NCBI RefSeq assembly: GCF_003938655.1 | Contig: NZ_RJJT01000007.1 | Coordinates: 62,001-126,000 of the forward strand | Direction of reading: 5' to 3' | From: Rhizobium pisi | Lineage (GTDB): Bacteria; Pseudomonadota; Alphaproteobacteria; Rhizobiales; Rhizobiaceae | DNA: 64,000 nt | In this document: positions 8,089-15,937 of the stretch, in pieces | How the letters are laid out: every line of letters begins with the position of its first letter | Numbering within the stretch: position 1 is the stretch's first letter | Notes under the pieces: model-generated | Told to the model about the DNA's origin: nothing | The model's database searches: none | What the model saw: the letters and a program-made list of their open reading frames with translations, nothing else | Program-made: the position numbers and the translations under genes

Positions 8089-9159
8089 TCAGCCGCAGCG
8101 AAGACCGGTTTTCGGGTCGAAGAGATGCATGGCCTCCTCGTCGAAGAAGAGGGTGAGTTTCTCGTTGTCGTGGATCGGCGTGCGCGGCGGCAGGCAGGCC
8201 ATCAGGCCCTGGTTGCCAGCAAGGGCGGTGACGACGAGTTCCGGGCCGGTCAGTTCCGCCACTTCCGAGACCACCTCGATCGATAGGCCGGCACCATCCG
8301 TGCGCAGCGCCTCGGGGCGGATGCCGAGGATGAGCTCGCGGCCGTTGCCGGTCGCTTCGCGGAAACGGGTGGGCAGGGGCAAGGTTGCCTCGGAACCTGA
8401 AAGCGCCAGGCGGCCGTCGCGTATGTTCGTCTTCAGCAGGTTCATCGGCGGTGCGCCGACGAAGGTCGCGACATAGAGCGTTGCCGGATAATTGTAGATT
8501 TCCTCCGGCGTGCCCAGCTGCTCGATGCGGCCGTCGCGCATGACGGCGATGCGGCTGGCAAGCGTCATCGCTTCGATCTGGTCATGGGTGACGTAGACGA
8601 CCGTGGTCTTCAGCATCTGGTGCAGGCGTTTGATCTCGGTGCGCATCTCCATGCGCAGCTTGGCGTCGAGGTTGGAGAGCGGCTCGTCGAACAGGAACAC
8701 CTCTGGCTTGCGCACCAGCGCGCGGCCGATCGCGACGCGCTGGCGCTGGCCGCCGGAGAGCTGGGAGGGCTTGCGGTCGAGAAGGTTTTCGATCTGCAGG
8801 AGCTTTGCCGCCTCGTGCACGGCCTTGTCGCGTTGCGGCACCGGCACCTTGCGCATTTCCAGACCGAAGCCGATGTTCCGGTGCACCGTCAGATTGGGAT
8901 AGAGCGCGTAGGACTGGAAGACCATGGCGATGTCGCGGTCTTTCGGATGCACGCCGAGCACCGAGCGGTCGCCGATCCTGACATCGCCGCTCGTTGCCTC
9001 GGCAAGGCCGGCGATGATGTTCAACAGCGTGGACTTGCCGCAGCCGGACGAGCCGAGCAGCACCAGGAATTCGCCGCTTTCCAGCGAGATGTCGATGCCC
9101 TTCAGCGTCTGGATGTCACCATAGGTCTTGCGGATGTTCTGGATTTCGAGCGCGCTCAT
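8089..9159 (-). CDS. ABC transporter ATPase, MalK/UgpC type, sugar importer
   Basis: An ATPase subunit of 356 residues in the CUT1 carbohydrate importer family. It shows Walker A GSSGCGKS (36-43), signature [14 protein letters not shown], Walker [14 protein letters not shown], the H-loop VTHD, and a C-terminal regulatory TOBE domain ending in the MalK-type segment GEKLTLFFDEEAMHLFD-like pattern. It energises uptake through the two permeases encoded upstream in the same operon. Its ATG overlaps the PfkB stop by 4 bp. It is the last gene of the six-gene minus-strand unit, an unusual place because two catabolic enzymes sit between permeases and ATPase. Confidence 0.93.
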   Translation of the reverse strand: MSALEIQNIRKTYGDIQTLKGIDISLESGEFLVLLGSSGCGKSTLLNIIAGLAEATSGDVRIGDRSVLGVHPKDRDIAMVFQSYALYPNLTVHRNIGFGLEMRKVPVPQRDKAVHEAAKLLQIENLLDRKPSQLSGGQRQRVAIGRALVRKPEVFLFDEPLSNLDAKLRMEMRTEIKRLHQMLKTTVVYVTHDQIEAMTLASRIAVMRDGRIEQLGTPEEIYNYPATLYVATFVGAPPMNLLKTNIRDGRLALSGSEATLPLPTRFREATGNGRELILGIRPEALRTDGAGLSIEVVSEVAELTGPELVVTALAGNQGLMACLPPRTPIHDNEKLTLFFDEEAMHLFDPKTGLRCG

Positions 9160-10085
9160 CGCACGGGCTCCTCAATGGGTAATGGGCCGCCATAGTTGCG
9201 GGGAAGGGTGGAGATGGCGCGCGAGGCGACCTTGATTCCCAATGTCAGGCAGGAAACCAGCGGTTCGCCTCCAGCGAGCGCGGCGAGGAAGGCGGCGTTG
9301 AAGACGTCGCCCGCGCCGATCGTATCGATGACCTCGACAACCGGCGCTGCGACCGAAACCAGCTGACCATCCGGTCCGATCGCCACGGCGCCGTCAGGGC
9401 CGCGCTTGACGACGACGATCGCGCCTTCCGGCATATGCGAGCGGATTTGACGGGCGGCCTCGATCGGGTCGGCGATGCCGGCAAGCGTCGTGGATTCGAC
9501 TTCGTTGAGCAATGCGATGCCACAGCGGGAGAGCCAGGCGCGCGTCGCCGCGCAATTCTCTTCGGTCCAGCCGTCGAGCGGCCAGCCGGTGTCGAGCGCG
9601 ACGGTGACGCCATGGCTGTCTGCCCAGTTGAAGAAGGCGCCATATTCCGCTGTCAGATCGTCGGTCAGGAACGAGCCGCAGAGGAGCGCGTAACCGCCGC
9701 TGAGGCGCGGGCCGTCGAGGACCGCGAAGACGTCGGCCAGGCTGAAATGCGGCAGGTGGCCTCTGGTCGTGAAGAAGGTGCGCTCGCCGTCCGGATGGGT
9801 GAGGCCGACGGAGAGTGTCGTTTTCCGCTGATGTAGCGTCCATTTCTCGGAACGGTGGCCGAAGGCTTCGCTCAGCCAGCGGCCGTATTTGTCGCTGCCG
9901 ATATTGGCGGCGATCTCGAATTCGACGCCGAGCGCATCCCAGGCAAGCGCACTGTTGCCGGCAGCTCCGCCGACCCGCAATTCGTCATGGTCGACGATGA
10001 TCTCCGTCCCGGCCTTCGGCCAGGGGGCTACCGGTCCGAGGATCAGGTCGACATTGACGTTGCCGATGACTGCAAGTGGCCGCAT
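9156..10085 (-). CDS. PfkB-family sugar kinase
   Basis: A ribokinase/PfkB-family kinase of 309 residues. The N-terminal glycine signature GGAAGNSALAWD (39-50) and C-terminal signature DTIGAGDVFNAAF (254-266) are intact, with D260 the expected catalytic base. It should phosphorylate the sugar or sugar conjugate brought in by the ABC system, in the cytoplasm with ATP. The start codon follows the SIS-gene stop with no gap, and its own stop overlaps the ATPase start. The kinase plus SIS pair recalls FrlD/FrlB and FraD/FraB of Amadori-product catabolism or a tagatose-type kinase with AgaS; which is right cannot be told from sequence. Confidence 0.9.
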   Translation of the reverse strand: MRPLAVIGNVNVDLILGPVAPWPKAGTEIIVDHDELRVGGAAGNSALAWDALGVEFEIAANIGSDKYGRWLSEAFGHRSEKWTLHQRKTTLSVGLTHPDGERTFFTTRGHLPHFSLADVFAVLDGPRLSGGYALLCGSFLTDDLTAEYGAFFNWADSHGVTVALDTGWPLDGWTEENCAATRAWLSRCGIALLNEVESTTLAGIADPIEAARQIRSHMPEGAIVVVKRGPDGAVAIGPDGQLVSVAAPVVEVIDTIGAGDVFNAAFLAALAGGEPLVSCLTLGIKVASRAISTLPRNYGGPLPIEEPVR

Positions 10086-11108
10086 TCATTCGCTCCGGGT
10101 GATCTTGGTGGATCGAACAGGTGTTCCAGCATTCTCCACGCGGGCATCGGCAAAGGCGATCATCAACCGCTGGGCGACCGGAAGCATGGCGAAGATCGCG
10201 GCAAGGCCGGTTGCCGGGGCAAAGCGGATCGTCACCGCGCCGGCGACCGGCGGTTGGCCCGATGCGTCGAAGAGAATGACGGGCGCGCCGGTTTCGACGG
10301 CGGATACCGCCATTGCCGTCACGAGGCTCGCGGTTTCGTCCGAGCCGCGGAAGAGCACGACGCCGATCTCCGGCCCCAGCATCTCCATCGGACCATGGCG
10401 CAACTGGCCGCCTTCGAGCGAAAAGCAGGGGCGGCGCGACAACTCCGTCAATCCGAGCGCCAATGCCTCGGCAACACCTTGCAGACGCCGTCCCGACGTG
10501 ACGACCGTCCCGACTTTTTCGAGAGCAGTGAGGGCGTCAGCGATGTCGTGGTCTTCAGGCGCCTTGAGGACGGCGAGTGCTGCATCCGGGTCTTCGCCGA
10601 GGGCGGCGAGAATTGCGAGATGCAGGGCGAAGGTCACCGTCAGGCTGCGGGTTGCGGCGAAAGCCAGCTCGGTGCCACCGGCGCCGACCAGCGACGGGGC
10701 GGTTCTTGCGAGGAAGGAGCTGCCTTCGAGCGTCAGGCCGAAGGTCTCCTGCGTGCCGCCGGCCTCGTCGAACCAGCGCACGACCTCGGCGCTTTCGCCG
10801 GATTGCGAGGTGACGAAGATCGTCCTACCGGTGATCGGCAGCGGCTGGCCGAGCTGCTCGGACAGCGGCAAAGCGAGGGCATCGATGCCGAGCGCGCGGT
10901 AGAGCGGTTCGACGGCGCGGTTGACGGCATGCGAGCCGCCCATGCCGATCAGCAGCAGCCGGCCGGTCCGCTTCAACGATGCGGCGGCCTTGGCGGCCAT
11001 CGGCCCGGCAGTCTCATAGGAGGCGATCGCATCGGCGTGCTGGCGCGCCATTTCCCGATCGATTGCGATAAGTCCAGCCGGACGGATTTTTTCCTCGGTC
11101 ATCTTCAT
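10086..11108 (-). CDS. SIS-domain sugar-phosphate isomerase/deglycase-like protein (FrlB/AgaS/GlmS-C type)
   Basis: A protein of 340 residues with two SIS domains and no glutaminase domain. SIS-1 shows LLLIGMGGSH (51-60) and TSQSGES (100-106), the sugar-phosphate pocket. SIS-2 has EGGQLRHGPMEML (232-244), the Glu...His-Gly-Pro motif that carries catalytic residues in GlmS, AgaS and FrlB/FraB. Lack of the amidotransferase domain argues against glucosamine-6-phosphate synthase and for a deaminase or deglycase splitting a phosphorylated amino sugar or glycosyl-amino acid. The ATG at 11108 overlaps the permease stop (ATGA). It directly precedes the kinase gene, which would make its substrate. Confidence 0.85.
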   Translation of the reverse strand: MKMTEEKIRPAGLIAIDREMARQHADAIASYETAGPMAAKAAASLKRTGRLLLIGMGGSHAVNRAVEPLYRALGIDALALPLSEQLGQPLPITGRTIFVTSQSGESAEVVRWFDEAGGTQETFGLTLEGSSFLARTAPSLVGAGGTELAFAATRSLTVTFALHLAILAALGEDPDAALAVLKAPEDHDIADALTALEKVGTVVTSGRRLQGVAEALALGLTELSRRPCFSLEGGQLRHGPMEMLGPEIGVVLFRGSDETASLVTAMAVSAVETGAPVILFDASGQPPVAGAVTIRFAPATGLAAIFAMLPVAQRLMIAFADARVENAGTPVRSTKITRSE

Positions 11109-11950
11109 CCCTTGACGCCGCCGCTGGTCAGCCCCGAAATCAGGGCGCGTTGCATGACGAGGCCGATCAGCACCGGGGGCAGCGCGGCGAGCACGCCTGC
11201 CGTTGCGATCAGTCCGTAGTCGGAAACGCGGCCGCCGGCGAGATCGGCAATGGCGACGGTCAGCGTCTTGGCGCGCTGGTCCGAAGTGAAGAGCAGCGCA
11301 TAGAAGAATTCATCCCAGGCCAGCAGGAAGGCAAAGAGGCTCGAGGTCGCAACCACGGGAGCGGCGAGCGGAAGCGTGATGATCCTGAGCGTCTGGAATA
11401 GGCCGGCGCCGTCGATCATGGCGGCGGATTCGATCTCGCGCGGGATGGAATCGAAGCCCGATTTCATCAGCCAGGTGGTGAAGGGTGCGAGAATGGTGAG
11501 ATAGACGAGGGCGAGGCCGAAGACGTTGTTCAGCATGCCGAGATGGGAAAGGCCCATGTAGAGCGGCACGGCGAGCGCCACCGGCGGCAGCATGTAGGTG
11601 GCGATCACCATCGACAGCGACCAGCCGACGGAAGGCGTGCGCGACACCGCCCAGCCGGCCGGAATGGCGAGCGCGATGGCGGCGATCGTCGCCATGCCAG
11701 CCACCTCGATGCTGTTGCGCAGAGACGATGTGAAGGCGGCGCCGGCGCTGTTTTCGAGCGTCGAGAGCAGCACGCCATAACGAGAGAAATCGGTCGTCTG
11801 CGGCCACCAGCGCAGCGGTTTTGCCACAAGGTTGGCCGCCGGCGAGATGCTCATGATGAAGAGCCACAGCATCGGCGCCAGGATGACGGCGGCAAGCAGC
11901 AGGGCGCAGAAATATATAAAGACGGAAAAGAGTGGGCTTCTGCGTTCCAT
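11105..11950 (-). CDS. ABC sugar transporter permease, MalG type
   Basis: An inner-membrane permease of 281 residues with six predicted helices and a binding-protein-dependent transport signature (EAA loop) around SAAMIDGAGLFQTLRIITLPLAAP. It belongs to the second-permease (MalG/UgpE) class of CUT1 systems. The ATG at 11950 overlaps the upstream stop as TGATG, and the stop overlaps the SIS gene start. A longer open frame continues upstream in this register, but that is antisense-free overlap with the first permease and is not coding. It pairs with the adjacent permease to form the channel for the imported sugar. Confidence 0.92.
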   Translation of the reverse strand: MERRSPLFSVFIYFCALLLAAVILAPMLWLFIMSISPAANLVAKPLRWWPQTTDFSRYGVLLSTLENSAGAAFTSSLRNSIEVAGMATIAAIALAIPAGWAVSRTPSVGWSLSMVIATYMLPPVALAVPLYMGLSHLGMLNNVFGLALVYLTILAPFTTWLMKSGFDSIPREIESAAMIDGAGLFQTLRIITLPLAAPVVATSSLFAFLLAWDEFFYALLFTSDQRAKTLTVAIADLAGGRVSDYGLIATAGVLAALPPVLIGLVMQRALISGLTSGGVKG

Positions 11951-12834
11951 CAGGCGGCACTCCCGGCGGTCTTGCGAACGAGTACGGCATAGCCGGCGGC
12001 AAGCAACGTCACCAGCAGCGTGACGATCAGTGCCAGCGACGCGCCGGAGCCTGCCCGCTGGAAGGAGAAGGCCTCCTGATAGACGAGGATCGACAGCGTG
12101 CGGGTGCTGTTGGCCGGGCCGCCGCGGGTCATGACCCAGATGATGTCGAACACCTTGAAGGCCTCGATGGTGCGCAGCACCAGCGCCACCATCAGCGGGC
12201 CGGCGAGATAGGGCAGGATGACGAAGCGGAAGCGGGCAAGCGCGCCGGCGCCGTCGACGAGCGAGGCGGCGGTGATGTCGCGTGGCACGGCCTGGAGGGC
12301 GGCAAGCGCGATCAGCGCCACCAGCGGGAAATTCTTCCAGCAGTCGGCGACAATGAGGGCCGCCAGTGCGGTGCCCGGTTCGCCGAGCCAGGAGCGATAG
12401 GCATCGAGCAGACCGAGCTGAGTCAACGCGGCGTTCAGCGCGCCGTATTCCGGATTGTAGATCAGCCGCCAGAGTGTGGCGTTGACGACGGTCGGCAGCG
12501 CCCAGGGCAGGATCATCAGGGCGCGAAGCGCGGTGCGGCCACGGAATTGCTGGTTCAGCAGCAGGGCGGCAAGCACGCCGATCACCATTTCGGCGGCGAC
12601 CGAGACGACCGCGAACCATGTGGTGGTGGCGAGCGTGCGCTGGAAATTCGAGCCGGAGATCATCTTCACGTAATTGTCGATGCCGACGAAACTGCCCTCG
12701 GTGCCGACGAGCTTGGCATCGGTGAAGGAGAGGCCGACGGTATCGATCAGGGGCCTGCCGATGACTGAGATCATCACCACGAGAAGCGGCAGCATCAAAA
12801 GCCACGCGCGGGTTGTCAGCCAAGTGCCCGACAT
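11950..12834 (-). CDS. ABC sugar transporter permease, MalF type
   Basis: An inner-membrane permease of 294 residues with six predicted helices; the EAA loop is seen at TAASLVDGAGALARFRFVILPYL. It is the first-permease (MalF/UgpA) class of CUT1 importers. It begins 71 bp after the binding-protein gene, with a strong hairpin in between, and is coupled to the next permease through TGATG. Specificity lies with the binding protein, so nothing more can be said of the substrate from this gene. Confidence 0.92.
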   Translation of the reverse strand: MSGTWLTTRAWLLMLPLLVVMISVIGRPLIDTVGLSFTDAKLVGTEGSFVGIDNYVKMISGSNFQRTLATTTWFAVVSVAAEMVIGVLAALLLNQQFRGRTALRALMILPWALPTVVNATLWRLIYNPEYGALNAALTQLGLLDAYRSWLGEPGTALAALIVADCWKNFPLVALIALAALQAVPRDITAASLVDGAGALARFRFVILPYLAGPLMVALVLRTIEAFKVFDIIWVMTRGGPANSTRTLSILVYQEAFSFQRAGSGASLALIVTLLVTLLAAGYAVLVRKTAGSAA

Positions 12835-12868
12835 CGAGGCGACCCTTCTTCATTCATAGGTTTGGAGA

Positions 12869-12890
12869 CCGGGCGGCAGGCGCCGCCCGG
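12869..12890 (-). promoter_or_regulatory. Intercistronic hairpin downstream of the binding-protein gene
   Basis: A perfect 9 bp GC-rich stem (CCGGGCGGC / GCCGCCCGG) with a 4-base loop begins 14 bases after the binding-protein stop and precedes the permease genes. There is no T-tract. Such hairpins after the first gene of ABC importer operons commonly protect the upstream mRNA or partly terminate, so that binding protein is made in excess. The structure is seen; the function is inferred. Confidence 0.6.
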
Positions 12891-12904
12891 GGTTCACGCC
12901 GGGC

Positions 12905-14143
12905 TCAGAGGCCGCTGTTTTCGGCCGCCGACTTCAGCGCGTCCTCGGGAGAGGACTGGCCGAGCAGCGATTCCTGGATCGCCTGCTGCAGCGCGGTCGA
13001 AAGTTCCTGATATTTCGGCGTCGTCGGGCGCGGATACATGGCGGCAAGGCCAACCTTGGCAGCAGAGATCAGTTCTTCCTGGCCCTTGGTGACGGCAGGG
13101 TCCTCGTAGGAGGAGGCCCAGATCGGCAGGCTGAGCTTGGCATAGGCGTTCTGCGTCGCCTGCGAGGTCATGAAGGCGATGTATTTCCACGCTTCGTCGG
13201 GATGCTTGCTGGCCGAGGTGATGCCGAGACCCATCGAACCGTTGACGGCCGAGGCCTCGCTCTTGCCGGCAACACCAGGCGCGGGCACGACGCCGACCTT
13301 GCCTGCTACCTTACTGTCCTTCGGGTCGTTGGCCATGTTGTACATGTAGGTCCAATTCAAAGCGAAGGCGGCATCGCCGTTTTCGAAGACCTTGCGGACA
13401 TCCTCCTCGAGGAATTCCTTGGAGTTCGGGTTGGTCAGGCCGGAGGTATAGCTGGAGACCATGTATTTCAGCGCATCGAGGCCGCCGCCGCTCTGGAAGG
13501 CCGGCTTGCCGTTCTTCAGGAAATCGCCGCCATAGGCGCTGACGAGGGTGGTGTAGTCGCAGATCGCAGCTTCGGCCTGCGACCAGCTCCAGGCGATCGG
13601 CGTGGCGAGCAGACCCTTGTCCTTGATCGCCTTTGCCTGTTCGGTCAACTCGTCCCAGGTCTTCGGCGGTGCCTTGATGCCGGCCTTTTCGAGGATTTCT
13701 TTGTTGTAGAACAGGTATTTGGTGTCGAGGATCCAAGGCATGCCGTAATATTTGCCGTCATACTGGACGGTGGTCCAGGCGCCCGGCAGCACGCCCTTCT
13801 TCATATCGTCGGTGACGCGCGAGGAGACATCGACCAGCACCTTGTTGGTGGCGTATTCGGCCGGCCAGATGACGTCGAAAAGGACGACGTCGTAGCCGCC
13901 GCCGGAACCCTGCGCCAGCACCGTCTTGTCGTGCAGGCCTTCATAGGGAACGAACTCGAGATTGACCTTGATATCAGGGTTCGCCTTGGCGAAGGCGTCG
14001 GTCATGGCGCGCACATCGGCCTCGCTGTAAGCGGCCTGCGCCATGAAAAGCGCGTTCAGCGTCGTTTCGGCGAAAGCATGCGGTGCAAGGGACGCGCCGA
14101 TCAAGGCCGCGCCCAGAAGCGTCTTGTTAAAAGATTTCAGCAT
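12905..14143 (-). CDS. Extracellular sugar-binding protein of the ABC importer
   Basis: A periplasmic solute-binding protein of 412 residues in the family-1 (MalE-like) group. It has a clear signal peptide (LLGAALIGASLAPHAFA, cleavage before ETT, near residue 26) and the usual hinge regions around ALNWTYMYNM and MGLGITSASKHPDEAWKYIAFMTS. The start at 14143 is chosen because GGAGG stands 7 bases upstream and the signal peptide begins there; an upstream extension would not be exported. It is the first gene of the operon, 226 bp from the divergent ROK gene. The ligand is unknown; operon enzymes suggest an amino sugar or glycosylated amine. Confidence 0.92.
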   Translation of the reverse strand: MLKSFNKTLLGAALIGASLAPHAFAETTLNALFMAQAAYSEADVRAMTDAFAKANPDIKVNLEFVPYEGLHDKTVLAQGSGGGYDVVLFDVIWPAEYATNKVLVDVSSRVTDDMKKGVLPGAWTTVQYDGKYYGMPWILDTKYLFYNKEILEKAGIKAPPKTWDELTEQAKAIKDKGLLATPIAWSWSQAEAAICDYTTLVSAYGGDFLKNGKPAFQSGGGLDALKYMVSSYTSGLTNPNSKEFLEEDVRKVFENGDAAFALNWTYMYNMANDPKDSKVAGKVGVVPAPGVAGKSEASAVNGSMGLGITSASKHPDEAWKYIAFMTSQATQNAYAKLSLPIWASSYEDPAVTKGQEELISAAKVGLAAMYPRPTTPKYQELSTALQQAIQESLLGQSSPEDALKSAAENSGL

Positions 14144-14303
14144 TGCAGCCTCCAGTTTTTGACATTCACCCATGGCCGAGGGCGGACTTGGCCGCCATCG
14201 GTGTTCGAGAAGACACGCGTTGAAAACGTGCCGGTCCATCATCTCGGAGCGTCGTCGGAGGCCTCACCGGGCTTCCTGCGTTCCCTGGGACTCTCCGGTC
14301 CCT

Positions 14304-14330
14304 TATTAAGTCAAATGTATTGACTTAATA
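14304..14330. promoter_or_regulatory. Perfect palindromic operator, probable ROK-regulator site
   Basis: Two perfectly complementary 11-base arms, TATTAAGTCAA and TTGACTTAATA, are separated by a 5-base spacer (ATGTA). It lies between the divergent binding-protein and ROK genes, 40 bp before the ROK start. The right arm contains TTGACT, which serves as the -35 hexamer of the ROK-side promoter, so binding would block that promoter. ROK-family repressors bind such A/T-rich palindromes. The palindrome is seen directly; the identity of the protein is inferred from position. Confidence 0.75.
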
Positions 14331-14348
14331 GTTCTTCAACATTCTAAT
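14320..14348 (+). promoter_or_regulatory. Predicted sigma-70 promoter of the ROK regulator gene
   Basis: TTGACT (14320-14325), a 17-base spacer and TCTAAT (14343-14348) fit the housekeeping consensus with five of six bases in each hexamer. The ATG of the ROK gene follows 21 bp after the -10. The -35 lies inside the palindrome, predicting autoregulation. Confidence 0.6.
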
Positions 14349-14369
14349 GGAGTCAAGAGGCAATCGCAC

Positions 14370-15575
14370 ATGAATGACAGTCGCCCGATCCGGGCCAAGA
14401 GCGGCACCAATCACGAAGGCACCAGCGCGCATAACCGGCGGGTGATGATCGATGCCCTGAGGATCAACGGTGCGCTCTCTCGCGCCGATCTGGCACGGGC
14501 GACGCGGCTGACCAAGCAGACGGTGTCCAATATCATCGAAGAGCTCGAGCGCGACGGTCTCGTCGGCTCGAGGGACGCTGTGAAGAAGGGTAGGGGCCAG
14601 CCCTCGACGCCCTATGGGCTGGTGCCCCAAGGCGCTTTTGCGATCGGCCTGCAGATCGACCGGCATGTGACGCGGGCGGTTGCCGTCGATCTCGTCGGCA
14701 GCGTTCTCGTGCGTGCCGAGGCCGGTCTGCCGCCCAGAGGGCCGTCCAGAGGGACGAAGGTCATCCTCGATCTCGTCGCCGGCGTGCGTTCGAAGCTTGA
14801 AATCATCGCTCGGCAATCGGAAAGACGGCTCGTCGGTCTCGGTGTCGCCATGCCCGGGCCTTTCGGCGTCGACGGCAGCGGCGACGATCCGTGGATGATG
14901 GCGGCCTGGCAGCAGTTTCCGCTATTGGAAACGCTGGCCGCCGGCACCGGGCTCGACGTCGGCCTGCAGAACGATGCGGCAGCGGCCGCGACCGCCGAGC
15001 GCATGGTCGGAGCGGCCCATGGTCTCGACCATGCCGTCTGTCTCTTCGTCGGCTACGGCATCGGCGCGGGGCTCATTCTGAACGGCGAACTCTACGGCGG
15101 CGCCAACGGCAATGCCGGCGAGATCGGCATGGCGCTGCTGTTTGCCGACGGCAAATCGACGCCGCTCGAACATCGCGCCTCTCTCGCCTCGCTCTACGAG
15201 CATCTCTCGGCCGATCCTGCCGACCCCGCTCTTCATGCCCGCATCAACGACCTTGCCTTGAGGGGCGATCCAAGCATCCAGGCCTGGGTCAAGGCGGCAG
15301 CAGTGGATCTGCGCTGGAGTATCCATCTTATCGAAACGATCTTCGATCCACAGACGGTGATCCTCTGCGGCAGTGCGCCGGAGGCGCTTGTCAATAGCTT
15401 GATTGCGGCGGTCGGCCCGCTGCTGCCTTCGATCGCCGAACGGCGCGGCCGGACGCTGCCGCGCCTGCAGCCCGGCATGGCCGATCCCTGGTCGGTGGCG
15501 CTCGGAGCTGCCGCCGGACCGATCAGCCGAGCATTCGATCCGCGTTTTGCTGCAATTTTGAAGGACTCCCTCTGA
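14370..15575 (+). CDS. ROK-family transcriptional regulator
   Basis: A protein of 401 residues with an N-terminal winged helix (about 26-66; ALSRADLARATRLTKQTVSNII) joined to a sugar-kinase-like ROK domain with the signature GGANGNAGEIG near 245-255. The cysteine zinc-binding motif found in most ROK repressors and kinases is not present, so sugar sensing may differ from NagC or Mlc. It is divergent from the ABC/SIS/PfkB operon and shares the palindromic operator with it, so it most likely represses that operon until the imported sugar or its phosphate binds. AAGAGG precedes the start. Confidence 0.88.
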   Translation: MNDSRPIRAKSGTNHEGTSAHNRRVMIDALRINGALSRADLARATRLTKQTVSNIIEELERDGLVGSRDAVKKGRGQPSTPYGLVPQGAFAIGLQIDRHVTRAVAVDLVGSVLVRAEAGLPPRGPSRGTKVILDLVAGVRSKLEIIARQSERRLVGLGVAMPGPFGVDGSGDDPWMMAAWQQFPLLETLAAGTGLDVGLQNDAAAAATAERMVGAAHGLDHAVCLFVGYGIGAGLILNGELYGGANGNAGEIGMALLFADGKSTPLEHRASLASLYEHLSADPADPALHARINDLALRGDPSIQAWVKAAAVDLRWSIHLIETIFDPQTVILCGSAPEALVNSLIAAVGPLLPSIAERRGRTLPRLQPGMADPWSVALGAAAGPISRAFDPRFAAILKDSL

Positions 15576-15937
15576 TTTTGCGCTGAAACTGGGCGTTGCA
15601 CAGCAGTGCAACGGCAAAAATGCGAATGTTTTCGCAAGTTTTCTCGCGACCGCTGCGCCAACAAATGAGGCTTTGTTGCAATATAAGCAAATATTCGATA
15701 TCTTCTGAAATAGCGGTTATTTGAATGGGGGTATATAGAATTGCCAATATATTTGGGAAGCTCGCAAAGCTTCTCCGAATATTTCTTGATGCGCTCCGAA
15801 TAACGATTGTATGTCAGTTTTGTGACAACTAGAATTTGAGCGTTTCATGTCATGTAATATTCATTGGCCGTGGTAATTTGAACCAGCTAATAGGGCGTGC
15901 GCTGAAAGTGCGCGTCCATTTTACGTTCGAGGTTCTC
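15576..15937 (+). promoter_or_regulatory. Promoter region of ugpBAEC with candidate PHO boxes
   Basis: This 362 bp gap has no supported gene. It is A/T-rich and contains two stretches resembling the rhizobial PHO box (two CTGTCAT heptamers four bases apart): ATGTCAG-TTTT-GTGACAA at 15811-15828 (9 of 14 matches, also an inverted TGTCA/TGACA) and ATGTCAT-GTAA-TATTCAT at 15847-15864 (10 of 14). E. coli ugp is part of the Pho regulon, so PhoB control is a fair inference. An open frame upstream of the chosen ugpB start is not needed because it lacks a signal peptide. Confidence 0.5.

Noticed and set aside
10086..11108. Calling the SIS protein glucosamine-6-phosphate synthase
   Set aside because: The N-terminal glutaminase domain is absent, and it lies in a catabolic operon.
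11951..12853. Upstream extension of the second permease frame
   Set aside because: It overlaps the well-supported first permease gene in another frame; the true ATG at 11950 is coupled to the upstream stop.
8089..14143. Assigning the importer operon to trehalose (thu) or alpha-glucoside (agl) uptake
   Set aside because: Those operons carry ThuA/ThuB or glucosidase genes, not SIS and PfkB genes.
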